Source of the DNA: Planctomycetaceae bacterium
GTDB lineage: Bacteria > Planctomycetota > Planctomycetia > Planctomycetales > Planctomycetaceae
NCBI GenBank assembly: GCA_018699955.1
Contig: JABISG010000041.1
Coordinates: forward strand, 21,679 to 85,678
DNA: 64,000 nucleotides
Direction of reading: 5' to 3'
Shown here one piece after another: positions 40,986 to 49,380 of this stretch. Each line of letters begins with the position of its first letter. Positions within the stretch are counted from its first letter, which is position 1. The notes beneath the pieces are model-generated. The model was not told where the DNA came from, ran no database searches, and was given only the letters and a program-made list of their open reading frames with translations. A program made the position numbers and the translations under genes.

Positions 40986-42356
40986 ATGAGTGTAATCCGT
41001 ATCGGAAATGGCGCAGGATTTTGGGGCGACAATCTCGACGCGCCGCAATTGCTGGTAGAAACCGGGCAGCTCGATTATCTCACGCTCGAATATCTTGCCG
41101 AGCTGACAATGTCGATTCTCGCGCACCAGAAGTCGCGCGACGCCGATGCGGGCTACGTCACCGATTTCCCAGTGGTACTCGAAAGCTTGGTTCCCGCGTT
41201 GAAGTCACAATCGCATTTGACAATTGTGACCAATGCCGGGGGCATGAACCCATCAGCCTGCGCGGCAAAGGTTGCCGAAATACTCAGCGCCGCGAGAATG
41301 GACGATGTCCTCATTGCTGCCGTCTCCGGCGACGACCTGCTACCCAGTCTCGACGAACATCTCGCCGCCGGTGAAACGTTCAACCATTTTGAAACCGACG
41401 CACCGTTGGCCGAGTTACGGCAGCAAACGCTCAGCGCGAATGCCTATCTGGGAGCAGCCGGAATTGTGGAAGCGCTTTCTGTCGGCGCGCGAATCGTCAT
41501 CACCGGGCGCGTTGCCGATGCGTCGCTGACCGTCGGTCCGGCAGTTCACGAATTCGGCTGGTCGTGGGACGACTGGAATCGACTGGCGGCCGCCACGGTG
41601 GCCGGGCATCTCATCGAGTGCGGAGCGCAAGCGTGCGGCGGGATGTATTCCGATTGGACCGAAGACATTTCGCTCAGCGACGTCGGCTATCCAATCGCCG
41701 AACTGTCAGACGACGGTTCGCTGATCATCACAAAACCGGAAGGCAGCGGCGGTGTGGTGAACACCGGCACGTTGGCCGAACAACTCATCTACGAAATCGG
41801 CGACCCGCAGCACTATCTCACCCCCGATGTCGATGCCGACTTTTCCAACGTGGAACTGTCACAGGAAGGCGCCGACCGCGTGCGCGTGGCCGGTGCGCGT
41901 GGCAATCCTCACCCCGAGGCGTTCAAAGTCTCGCTGTCGTATCGCGACGGGTACATGGTCTCAGGCACATTGGTCATCTGCGGTCCCAACGCGACGGCGA
42001 AGGCCCGACGCTGCGGCGAAATGATTCTCGAACGTGTGAAGCGCGCCGGCCACGAGTTGTCGCGGACCAACATCGAATGTCTGGGCGCCGGGGATTCCCT
42101 GCCGAGAATTGCACTGGCCGACAACGAACCGTGGGAAGTCGTGCTGCGAATCACCGCCTACGACGCATCGCGGGAAGCGGTCGATCGTCTCTCCCGAGAA
42201 TTGGCACCGCTGGTGACTTCCGGACCGCCCGGAGTCACCGGCTACACCGGCGGCCGCCCGAAACCCCGACCCGTCGCCGCCTATTGGCCAACAACCATCG
42301 CCAGAAACAAAGTCAGTCCAACCGTTGAAACAAAACCTGCAAGCGAGTGGAACTAA
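40986..42356 (+). CDS. AtuA-like acyclic-terpene-utilisation family protein (DUF1446)
   Basis: A 456-residue soluble protein. The start MSVIRIGNGAGFWGDN is the DUF1446/AtuA N-terminal signature, and ILAHQKSRDADAGYVTDF, TNAGGMNPSAC, ARIVITGRVADASLTVGP, GHLIECGAQACGGMY and GVVNTGTLAEQL follow in family order. In Pseudomonas, AtuA belongs to citronellol/geranyl-CoA breakdown. In this gene the C-terminal ferredoxin-like part is missing and is encoded by the next gene as a separate protein. Together with the enoyl-CoA hydratase that follows, it forms a three-gene unit for some branched or terpenoid acyl-CoA. The reaction of this family is not established. Confidence 0.87.
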   Translation: MSVIRIGNGAGFWGDNLDAPQLLVETGQLDYLTLEYLAELTMSILAHQKSRDADAGYVTDFPVVLESLVPALKSQSHLTIVTNAGGMNPSACAAKVAEILSAARMDDVLIAAVSGDDLLPSLDEHLAAGETFNHFETDAPLAELRQQTLSANAYLGAAGIVEALSVGARIVITGRVADASLTVGPAVHEFGWSWDDWNRLAAATVAGHLIECGAQACGGMYSDWTEDISLSDVGYPIAELSDDGSLIITKPEGSGGVVNTGTLAEQLIYEIGDPQHYLTPDVDADFSNVELSQEGADRVRVAGARGNPHPEAFKVSLSYRDGYMVSGTLVICGPNATAKARRCGEMILERVKRAGHELSRTNIECLGAGDSLPRIALADNEPWEVVLRITAYDASREAVDRLSRELAPLVTSGPPGVTGYTGGRPKPRPVAAYWPTTIARNKVSPTVETKPASEWN

Positions 42357-42397
42357 CCCCGCCGCGTTTGCGGTTTCGCAATCTCCGGAAACTAATC

Positions 42398-42766
42398 ATG
42401 GCCACAACAATTCGGCTCGGCGAGATCGCCCACGCCCGCTCCGGCGACAAAGGCAACCACGCAAACATCGGCGTGATCGCGTATACGGAGGCTGGGAATG
42501 AATTCCTGGACCGCTGGCTGACCGAAGCACGCATGGCCGAATTCCTATTGCCGCTGCGTCCGCGCGAAGTCAGCCGCTATGCGCTGCCGGGCATCAAAGC
42601 GTACAATTTTGTTGCGACCGAGATACTCGATGGCGGGGCCAGCCGTTCATTGCGGATCGACAGCCAGGGAAAGACATTGGCACTCGCCGTCCTTGAAATG
42701 CGAATATCACCACCAAAAAACATCGACGAAATGCGAAAACCGAAAACCAGAAACCCGGTTTCTTAA
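42398..42766 (+). CDS. AtuA C-terminal ferredoxin-fold-like protein
   Basis: 122 residues from ATG 42398, where homology starts with MATTIRLGEIAHARSGDKG; the frame is open to 42347, overlapping the previous gene. The sequence has the typical block GDKGNHANIGVIAY and then RYALPGIKAYNFVATEILDGG, which matches the C-terminal region of full-length AtuA-type proteins. Here it is a stand-alone subunit. It starts 41 bases after the AtuA-like gene and is likely its partner. The stop codon sits inside a perfect palindrome. Confidence 0.8.
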   Translation: MATTIRLGEIAHARSGDKGNHANIGVIAYTEAGNEFLDRWLTEARMAEFLLPLRPREVSRYALPGIKAYNFVATEILDGGASRSLRIDSQGKTLALAVLEMRISPPKNIDEMRKPKTRNPVS

Positions 42767-42781
42767 AGAAACCGGGTTTCT
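42749..42781. repeat. 33-base palindrome spanning a stop codon
   Basis: AGAAACCCGGTTTCTT (42749-42764) is mirrored at 42766-42781 with only one base between the arms. The TAA stop (42764-42766) is at the centre. No T run follows, so an intrinsic terminator is not certain. The RNA hairpin would lie between the two cistrons and could block ribosomes or protect the upstream part of the mRNA. Confidence 0.7.
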
Positions 42782-42800
42782 CCAACGCGACCAACTCCCC

Positions 42801-43598
42801 ATGCCAGATCCTATTCTAAATCACGAAACCACCGACGGCGTTGCCCGGTTGACATTGAATCGGCCGGCAAAGCGCAACGCGCTGACGCGCGAGTTGATCG
42901 AGCAAACGTTGGCCGCCGTCCGGCAGGTTCGCGATGATCCGGAAGTTCGGCTGTTGATTCTCACCGGTGCGGGATCGGTGTTCTGTGCCGGCATGGATCT
43001 GGGTGAAATGCAGGCGCGTGCCGGCGACGATAACGCAACCGAAGAATGGCAACGGGACTCCGTTGTCTACCGCGATTTGTTATGGGAATTGTTCACGCTG
43101 CCGATTCCCACATTACTCGTCGCGCAGGGACCGGCGCTCGCGGGTGGATTGGGGCTGTTGCTTTCCTGTGACATTGTACTGGCCTCCGAAGAGGCGTTCT
43201 TTTCGCTGCCGGAACCCAAACGCGGCATCACGGCGGCCGTTGTCGCCCCGCTGTTGGCGTATCGCATCGGCCCCGGTCAGGCGGGATATTTGTTGCTCTC
43301 GGGCCGATCACTGTCGGCGACCGACGCGCAGCGGATCGGTCTCTGTCACGAACTCGCCCCGGCAGCAACACTCGCCGAACACGAAGCCGAACTCACCGCG
43401 GCCATCCTCACCGGCTCCCCCGCCGCGCTGGCCCAAACCAAACGCCACCTGCTCACCGGCCCCGCCGCCAGTCTGCCCGACTGGCTCCAATCCGGCATGA
43501 AAGTCTCCGCCACCGCCCGCGAAACCGAAGACGCCCGCGAAGGCTTGGCTGCGTTTTTGGAGAAACGCGAACCGGGGTGGTTTCCGGGAATGTGCTAG
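42801..43598 (+). CDS. Enoyl-CoA hydratase/isomerase family protein
   Basis: 265 residues from ATG 42801; the frame is open well upstream, but that part overlaps the preceding gene. Crotonase-fold motifs: LTLNRPAKRNALT, the oxyanion-hole stretch FCAGMDLGEM, and GPALAGGLGLLLSCDIVLASEEAFFSLPEPKRG, with a Glu in PEPKRG at the place of the second catalytic Glu. Crotonases act on acyl-CoA thioesters. Its position after the AtuA pair suggests use in a methylglutaconyl- or isohexenylglutaconyl-CoA-like step. The C-terminus is typical. Confidence 0.88.
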   Translation: MPDPILNHETTDGVARLTLNRPAKRNALTRELIEQTLAAVRQVRDDPEVRLLILTGAGSVFCAGMDLGEMQARAGDDNATEEWQRDSVVYRDLLWELFTLPIPTLLVAQGPALAGGLGLLLSCDIVLASEEAFFSLPEPKRGITAAVVAPLLAYRIGPGQAGYLLLSGRSLSATDAQRIGLCHELAPAATLAEHEAELTAAILTGSPAALAQTKRHLLTGPAASLPDWLQSGMKVSATARETEDAREGLAAFLEKREPGWFPGMC

Positions 43599-43734
43599 CC
43601 GCCAAGATCCGCCCACGGGCGCACCAATATGAGTGACCAAAGAAAACCATTGCCTCAAACGACGCGAGAGAGCATCGAAAAACCGGCCCCGCTACCCGCA
43701 ACCGTGAATTTCCATGTTAGTCAACGTGCGGAAG

Positions 43735-44454
43735 CTATTTGATTCCCAAATTGCCACGTATCGCTCGATTTTGATCCAAATGTTTGATGATCCAATCAAA
43801 TCGTTGTTGATTCTCACTGCGTGATTCGTCAATGCGATTTATCAGCTTATCGTACCGCAATTCAAATCGTTGCTTGGAACACGCGAAGTCATTCATAACC
43901 CACGCGAAGTGCTGAATGATATCTCGCACCAACAGTAAGTCTTGCTTCGTCAGAGTCCAAAGACGACGTGTAATGTCTGGACTCTTTGCTGTACCCTCGT
44001 TGTTCAGAGCCGCGTGCCATTGCCCGTGGGCAAGTCGATTTCGAATCTCAATGAACGACTCAATGTCATTTCCAAGTATTGAGTGCAATTCCGTGTGCCT
44101 ATAGTGAGCCGTTGGCCCAATTGAGACCTTCGAAAGACGCTTTTGCTTTCCACTCAGATAATGCTTCCGAAATAGAATGTCGATCATCGAACTCCATCGT
44201 TTGGCCACCGGTCCCGCCTCGGTAATCTTTCGACGATCGCCATAAGTTAGCTTGTTCGCTGAGTGAAGAATGACGTTGAGATGTGATTCAAGCCAGCTGA
44301 CCCAGAGAATCATCAGGCAGCGGACGTGTACGCGCGCGACTTCTGTTTGCTTCTGCATCAGCGCTTGGTTTAGCGCCCGCTCCAGTTGTGTGATCCCCTT
44401 GCGCACCTGTGTGCGATTTCCAGCATGAACCTTCCCCAACTCTTTCATTCGCAT
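43735..44454 (-). CDS. HEPN-domain protein, probable RNase/toxin-like
   Basis: 239 residues from ATG 44454, chosen because AAGGGA lies about nine bases upstream; the open frame reaches a TTG at 44541, five bases from the previous gene's stop. The protein is all-helical. It contains RNRLAH (Arg138, His143 in this numbering), the R-x4-H motif of HEPN domains, in the context EIRNRLAHGQW. An earlier hydrophobic helix (RCLMILWVSWLESHLNVIL) fits the HEPN core. Some HEPN proteins cut RNA, often as toxins or in phage defence; others are inert scaffolds. It follows a UDG-like gene on the same strand, in a low-GC block. Function inferred only. Confidence 0.6.
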   Translation of the reverse strand: MRMKELGKVHAGNRTQVRKGITQLERALNQALMQKQTEVARVHVRCLMILWVSWLESHLNVILHSANKLTYGDRRKITEAGPVAKRWSSMIDILFRKHYLSGKQKRLSKVSIGPTAHYRHTELHSILGNDIESFIEIRNRLAHGQWHAALNNEGTAKSPDITRRLWTLTKQDLLLVRDIIQHFAWVMNDFACSKQRFELRYDKLINRIDESRSENQQRFDWIIKHLDQNRAIRGNLGIK

Positions 44455-44546
44455 CGACGAGATTCCCTTTCTGCCGCCAACTTCGGTCCAAACTAATTTA
44501 CCCAGCCATGTAAGGTGCGTCAAAGTGTGACCGGCGAACAAACGGG

Positions 44547-45221
44547 CTACTTGCCGCGAGTCTTTTTGAGGACATTCCCGATTCTCTTCCAGTCTTTCAG
44601 TTGCTTATCAATTGGTCGCCAAGTATTGAGGACCCTTGCACCGCAATGGTACGTGGCCAGAAGCCGCGTATTGCCAAACAGCAACTCCCCATCTTTATCA
44701 GTCACTGCTTCTGCAAGCCGAAGTTTCTTGGGAAGATTGAACGCGTTGCGGACTGCTTGCAGAGCATGATTCCCCAATGTCACGACAACCAACGGAGCAA
44801 CGATCTCAATTTGTCGACGCAAGAAGCTGCTGCAGTTTGTGAACCATTCAGGATTCACTTTGGCTTGCAGGCCGCCTTTCTTGAGGCACAGCACCGCGTT
44901 TGTGAAAAACACCTCGTTGTGTTTATCTGAATTCGGTGTTCCGACACTGATCTTGATACTTTTCAACAATTCCATGAGTGTGACATTTGTCCGGTTACTC
45001 TCGTCGTCGAATCCTTCGTGACGGCGAAGGTACGCAATGTCGCCCCAATCCTGTCCTACCACCATCACTTCTGCAGTTAGGTTACCTTGCCATCTTGTCC
45101 AAGGGCCAATTTCTATTGAGTCAAAGCAGCCATCATCGACGCACGACGGATTTGTCAATTCCTTACACTCACGGCACGCCTTACGTTCCTTTACCAGTTT
45201 TCTGTATTTCTGTTTCGACAT
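44547..45221 (-). CDS. Uracil-DNA-glycosylase-superfamily protein with four-Cys Fe-S motif
   Basis: 224 residues. It has the four Cys of the family-4/5 thermophile-type UDG cluster in the right order: Cys16 and Cys19 (CREC), Cys112 in FTNAVLC and Cys130 before FLRRQIEIVAPLVVVTLG. The family 1 and 4 active-site motif A is VGQDWGD (residues 55-61), and motif B reads TYHCGA (His192), where most members have HP. The superfamily fold is therefore well supported but the variant is divergent. It could remove uracil, or another modified base, or simply bind DNA. It is followed by the HEPN gene and is itself low in GC. Confidence 0.72.
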   Translation of the reverse strand: MSKQKYRKLVKERKACRECKELTNPSCVDDGCFDSIEIGPWTRWQGNLTAEVMVVGQDWGDIAYLRRHEGFDDESNRTNVTLMELLKSIKISVGTPNSDKHNEVFFTNAVLCLKKGGLQAKVNPEWFTNCSSFLRRQIEIVAPLVVVTLGNHALQAVRNAFNLPKKLRLAEAVTDKDGELLFGNTRLLATYHCGARVLNTWRPIDKQLKDWKRIGNVLKKTRGK

Positions 45222-45365
45222 CAGGCTACCTTACAAGAAAGGGAGAACTAAATTGTACGAGAACACGGCCAAATGCTGGAATAAGAAACGCGGCTCAACA
45301 CAAGAGAACCTGCAACCGTTGAAAGTACCGCCAATCTTATCTGGCCATCATCGCCCAACACTCGA

Positions 45366-46793
45366 TCAAACCAACAACGCCTCAATCCGGTTCCCCGGAC
45401 ACACCACCATTGGGCGGTTCTGGTTGTCGTGCAGTTCGAGATCGGGCGGGACGCCGAGGCAGTGGTAGATGGTGGCGGTGAGATCGACCGGGGCGACGGG
45501 GTTTCTTGCCGGGAAGGCGGCGTGTTTGTCGGAGGCGCCGTAGACCTGGCCGCCGCGGATGCCGGCGCCGGCTAACACGCTGGTGAAACAGTTGGGCCAA
45601 TGGTCGCGGCCGTCGCGGCCTGCGCCGGCGTCGCTGTTGCGTTGGCCCACTTTCGGCGTGCGGCCGAATTCCCCGGTCCAAAGCACCAGCGTCTCATCCA
45701 GCATGCCGCGTTCCTCAAGGTCGTCGAGCAGTGTCGAAAATGCCTGGTCGGCGGGCGGCATCAAGCGGTCGCGGTGGTCGGTGAAGTTGCGGCTGTGTGT
45801 GTCCCAGTAGACGCTGACATTCTTGATGCCATCGTTCGGCCAGTAAAGCGTAACCAACGGCACGCCCGCTTCGATCAGCCGTCGCGCCTGCAGCACCGAT
45901 TGACCGTGCGGATTCATGCCGTAGCGTTCCCGCATTTTGGGCGTTTCGCGGGTCAGGTCGAACACGTTACCACCGGTCTTCGCTTCCAGCAGACTGAAGG
46001 CACGGCGATAGAACTCGCTCATCACACCGGCATCGGCTGCGCCGGACAGCGCACGTTGCTGGCTTTCGAGTTGCGCTAACAGTTGCTTGCGATCTTCGAG
46101 CCGCGTCGCGTTCACCTCGGCCGGCAGCTTGAAGTCGCCGACACGGTAGTCGGGCAGATCGGGCCGGGCGTCGATTGTCAGCGGATCGAACGAACGGCCC
46201 AACCAGCCGGCAAACTGGCCGCGACTCTGTTCGACGAATCGCGGGACATCGCCCGGCATTTTGGGTCGCATCGAAACAAACGGCAAAAGTGCCTTGGAAT
46301 CGTGCCGAACTTTGGAGAGTACCGATCCGTAATGTGGCCAATCGGTGTCGCGCGTTTTGCTGGGCAGCGGCGGTTGGCCGGTCAACAGGTAATGTGTGGC
46401 GGTGAGGTGATTGACGTCTTTGTGCGTCATCGACCGCACGATGGCCAGCTTGTCGGTGCGGGTGGCGAGTTGTGGAAAGTGTTCGCAGATGTCGATGCCG
46501 GGGACGCGGGTGGCAATTGGTTTGAACTCGCCGCGAACTTCGGCCGGCGCATCCGGCTTGAGATCCCACGTATCCTGATGGGCCGGCCCACCCCACATGA
46601 ACAGCAGAATGCAGGCCTTCGCCCGACCGAAACTGCTATTGTTGATCGGTTGAGCCTCCGCCATCGACCGGCCACGCAGCAGGTCGGGCAATGTCAGCCC
46701 CAACAGACCGAGGCTGCCCGCTTTGAGGACGTCTCGCCGCCGTCGCCGGGGAAAGCTGTTGTTGATCGGGTGGTGTGATGCCGGCATGTTCAT
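45366..46793 (-). CDS. DUF1501 family secreted protein (2)
   Basis: 475 residues. The N-terminus [25 protein letters not shown] is a Tat-like signal. Family motifs: [91 protein letters not shown], and the end [20 protein letters not shown]. It is closer in length and motifs to the protein at 13581-15002 than to the one at 53204-54652. No DUF1553 partner is beside it. Together the DUF1501 genes suggest a shared cell-surface or extracellular role. The biochemical function is not known. The gene is divergent from the VWA gene, with the spacer at 46794-47121. Confidence 0.9.
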   Translation of the reverse strand: [475 protein letters not shown]

Positions 46794-47121
46794 TTCGCGA
46801 AGAGTTGGGAATACGGACCCAATCAGTCAATATGACAGAGCGATTGAGCCTCTGCAAGGATTGACTGCGCATCGTCAGAATCTGGCATTTTCTTTGCGAA
46901 TTTCCCCAATATCAGCTACACTTTAGAGTTGCGGGCCGGGTTATGTTATCGGGGACGGTTGTATTCGGTCTCGTAGCGCAATGGTTGGAGCGTATTCCGA
47001 CGGTTGTCGATGAAGGGTTAACAGAGACTCGACGGGCCGGGTCTTCAACACGGCGGGCTCACACGAATTCGGTTTGTTTCGGGCCGGATTGAAGCGACGC
47101 ACTCTCGGCGAGGTGCAGGTG
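46794..47121. other. Divergent spacer between DUF1501 (2) and the VWA gene
   Basis: 328 bases with no supported gene. It holds a promoter-like pair at 46894-46922 and a stretch at about 46968-47000 that mimics the 5' half of a tRNA (see rejected items). Confidence 0.45.
46894..46922 (+). promoter_or_regulatory. Sigma-70-like promoter for the VWA gene
   Basis: TTGCGA (46894-46899), a 17-base spacer and TACACT (46917-46922), each four of six to consensus. It points to the VWA gene, giving a leader of about 190 bases. Weak by itself. Confidence 0.35.
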
Positions 47122-49353
47122 ATGAGTATCGACAACGAATTGATGTCCCCCGAGGCACCGCCCCCGCGGCCTAATTGGCTGACACCGGACGACGCTGCCG
47201 TCGAACCTGTGCTGGCGGAAACGGCCGTCGATCTGGATGAAGCCGATTTCGTCCCGGAAGAAAACGCGGACTTCGCCGAATGGGATGGTCTCGAAGAGTT
47301 CGATGATGCCGGTGCCGATTTCGACGAAGATTCCGCAGCGTCGGCCGAATCGTTCTTCGTTCCGGCCGAACCCATCGATGATGTGATTCTGCTCGACATT
47401 GATGACAGCGACGAAATCCTGGCGGGCGAACAGGCCGGTCGGCGCATGAGTTGGCCGGCTGTGATCGCCACCGCCGTTTTGCACGTCTGGCTCATCACCA
47501 CGCTGGCGGGAATCACCAACGAGAAACCGGAATGGATTTACGATCGGTTCATCGACAGCCGGATGGAAGTGAGTGAGATTCCTGACCAACCGGAGCAGGT
47601 GATCGAATATGATCTGGCGATTCCCAAAGATCACGATGTGCCGGTCCGCGAAGTGATTAACGCCGCCAGTGTGGGAATGAGTCTGACGAAAAAACCGAAG
47701 GTGGAATCGGAACCGCAACCGTTGAGTGAAATTGTTCTCAGCGAATCTCGAACGAAGATGTACGACATTCCTGAGGGAATGGAAATTGACGAGCGGTTGG
47801 TGGTGAAGGGAACGCTGGGCGATTCGATTCTGCAAATGGAATCAGCGCTCGATCGTGTGACGTGGGAGATTGCCCGCAACATGCAGGAAAGCAAAGTGCT
47901 CGTCGTCTGGTTGCTGGACGCATCGGGCAGTTTGAAGACGCAGCGTGAAGTGATCGCCAATCGGCTCGACCGAATTTATGGCGAATTGGGCGCACTGCAG
48001 GAAGTCGGCCAAATTCCCCGCAAGCGCAAACCGTTATTGACCGGCGTTGTGACTTACGGCGAGCAAACCAACTTCCTCACCCGCGAGCCGACCGACAAAT
48101 ACGATGTCGTCCGCGAGGCCATTGCCAACGTTCAGCCGGACGTCACGGGCAAAGAGAACGTCTTTCGGGCCGTCACTCAGACGATGCAGTTGTGGAAAGG
48201 TTACCGGGCATCCAACGGTCGCCGCATCATGTTGATTGTGGTGACGGATGAATCGGGCGACGATTTCGATTCCCACGTCGGCGCGATTCAACTTTGCCGA
48301 CGCTACGGCGCGCAGGCTTTTGTGATTGGGCCGACGGCTGCTTTGGGACGCAAGAAAGGGTACGTTCCCTACGTTGCGCCGGAAGACGGAAAGACCTATC
48401 AGTTGGAAGTGGACCTGGGGCCGGAAACCGCGATGTTCGATCTGGTCGATCTGCCGTATTGGTACACTGGACCGCAGTACCGCAATTTGTCGTCGGGCTT
48501 TGGGCCGTATGCCTTGTCACGGTTGGTGAGCGAGACGGGCGGCGTTTACTTCACGACCAACATGACGACCATGCGTGGGCTTTCACGATCAGGATATTTC
48601 GACAGCCAGGCGATGAAGCCGTTTCAGCCCGATTACAGTTTCGGCACGATTGACAAATATGCTGCCGATTTGGGACGGCATCCGTTGCGATACGCGGTCG
48701 TGCAAGCGGCCCGCATCAGCCGGCTGAATAAGCCTGAAGGAATGCCGCGGCTTTCGATGCGGGTGACGCCGGCCAACTATCGGCAGGTGGCAACCACAGC
48801 GCAGCAGACAGTGGCCAGGAGCCAGTTGATGATCGAGAACATTCTGGAAGCCTATCCCCCGAACGTCGATAAACTCTACGAGTTGGAACCGTCGGCACGT
48901 TGGCGGATTGCCTTCAATTTGTCGTACGGACGCTTGCTGGCCAACCGCGTTCGCTGTTACGAATACAATGCAGCGATGGCCGAAATGAAGGGGACACTGA
49001 CGTCAGGCGACGTTGGTACGAAGTCGAATCAATGGATTCTTCGGCCGTCCGATAAACTGAATTACGCGACCAATCTTCGCGGGCAAGCAAAGAAGTCGGA
49101 AGAGTACCTGCGGCGAGTCATCGAAGAGGCGCCAGGAACACCGTGGGCCGTTCTGGCGGGCCGCGAGTTGCAGAACCCGGTGGGCATTCGCGTTGTGCAG
49201 CGGTTCATTCCGCCGCCCAAGCAACGACCGGCAGCGGCTCGCCCGACACCGAACCGCCCCCGCGCAAGGCTGTTGCTTGCCAACGAGAGGCAAAGACAAC
49301 GGCGACAGCAAGCACCGCCGAAAAAGAAGAAAGTCGTGCTGCCGAAGTTGTAG
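47122..49353 (+). CDS. Membrane-anchored von Willebrand factor A-domain protein
   Basis: 743 residues from ATG 47122, with a GGTG-type Shine-Dalgarno sequence just upstream; the frame is open to 47074. The first 105 residues are very acidic (Asp/Glu/Ala), then comes one transmembrane helix (about 111-130). The VWA fold follows about 100 residues later, with the metal-site motif DASGS at residues 266-270 and a later TDESGDDF. Ala-, Arg- and Pro-rich sequence (PPPKQRPAAARPTP) and a Lys-rich end close the protein. VWA proteins of this type are frequent in planctomycetes. The acidic N-terminus would lie in the cytoplasm and the VWA domain outside. Function unknown. Confidence 0.82.
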   Translation: MSIDNELMSPEAPPPRPNWLTPDDAAVEPVLAETAVDLDEADFVPEENADFAEWDGLEEFDDAGADFDEDSAASAESFFVPAEPIDDVILLDIDDSDEILAGEQAGRRMSWPAVIATAVLHVWLITTLAGITNEKPEWIYDRFIDSRMEVSEIPDQPEQVIEYDLAIPKDHDVPVREVINAASVGMSLTKKPKVESEPQPLSEIVLSESRTKMYDIPEGMEIDERLVVKGTLGDSILQMESALDRVTWEIARNMQESKVLVVWLLDASGSLKTQREVIANRLDRIYGELGALQEVGQIPRKRKPLLTGVVTYGEQTNFLTREPTDKYDVVREAIANVQPDVTGKENVFRAVTQTMQLWKGYRASNGRRIMLIVVTDESGDDFDSHVGAIQLCRRYGAQAFVIGPTAALGRKKGYVPYVAPEDGKTYQLEVDLGPETAMFDLVDLPYWYTGPQYRNLSSGFGPYALSRLVSETGGVYFTTNMTTMRGLSRSGYFDSQAMKPFQPDYSFGTIDKYAADLGRHPLRYAVVQAARISRLNKPEGMPRLSMRVTPANYRQVATTAQQTVARSQLMIENILEAYPPNVDKLYELEPSARWRIAFNLSYGRLLANRVRCYEYNAAMAEMKGTLTSGDVGTKSNQWILRPSDKLNYATNLRGQAKKSEEYLRRVIEEAPGTPWAVLAGRELQNPVGIRVVQRFIPPPKQRPAAARPTPNRPRARLLLANERQRQRRQQAPPKKKKVVLPKL

Positions 49354-49380
49354 GTGGATTCTTCGCGCCGTGCCTGCAGG

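Noticed and set aside
46968..47045. Sequence GGTCTCGTAGCGC... resembling the 5' half of a tRNA with a D-arm
   Set aside because: The anticodon stem, T-arm and 3' acceptor strand do not pair with it, so no complete cloverleaf can be drawn.
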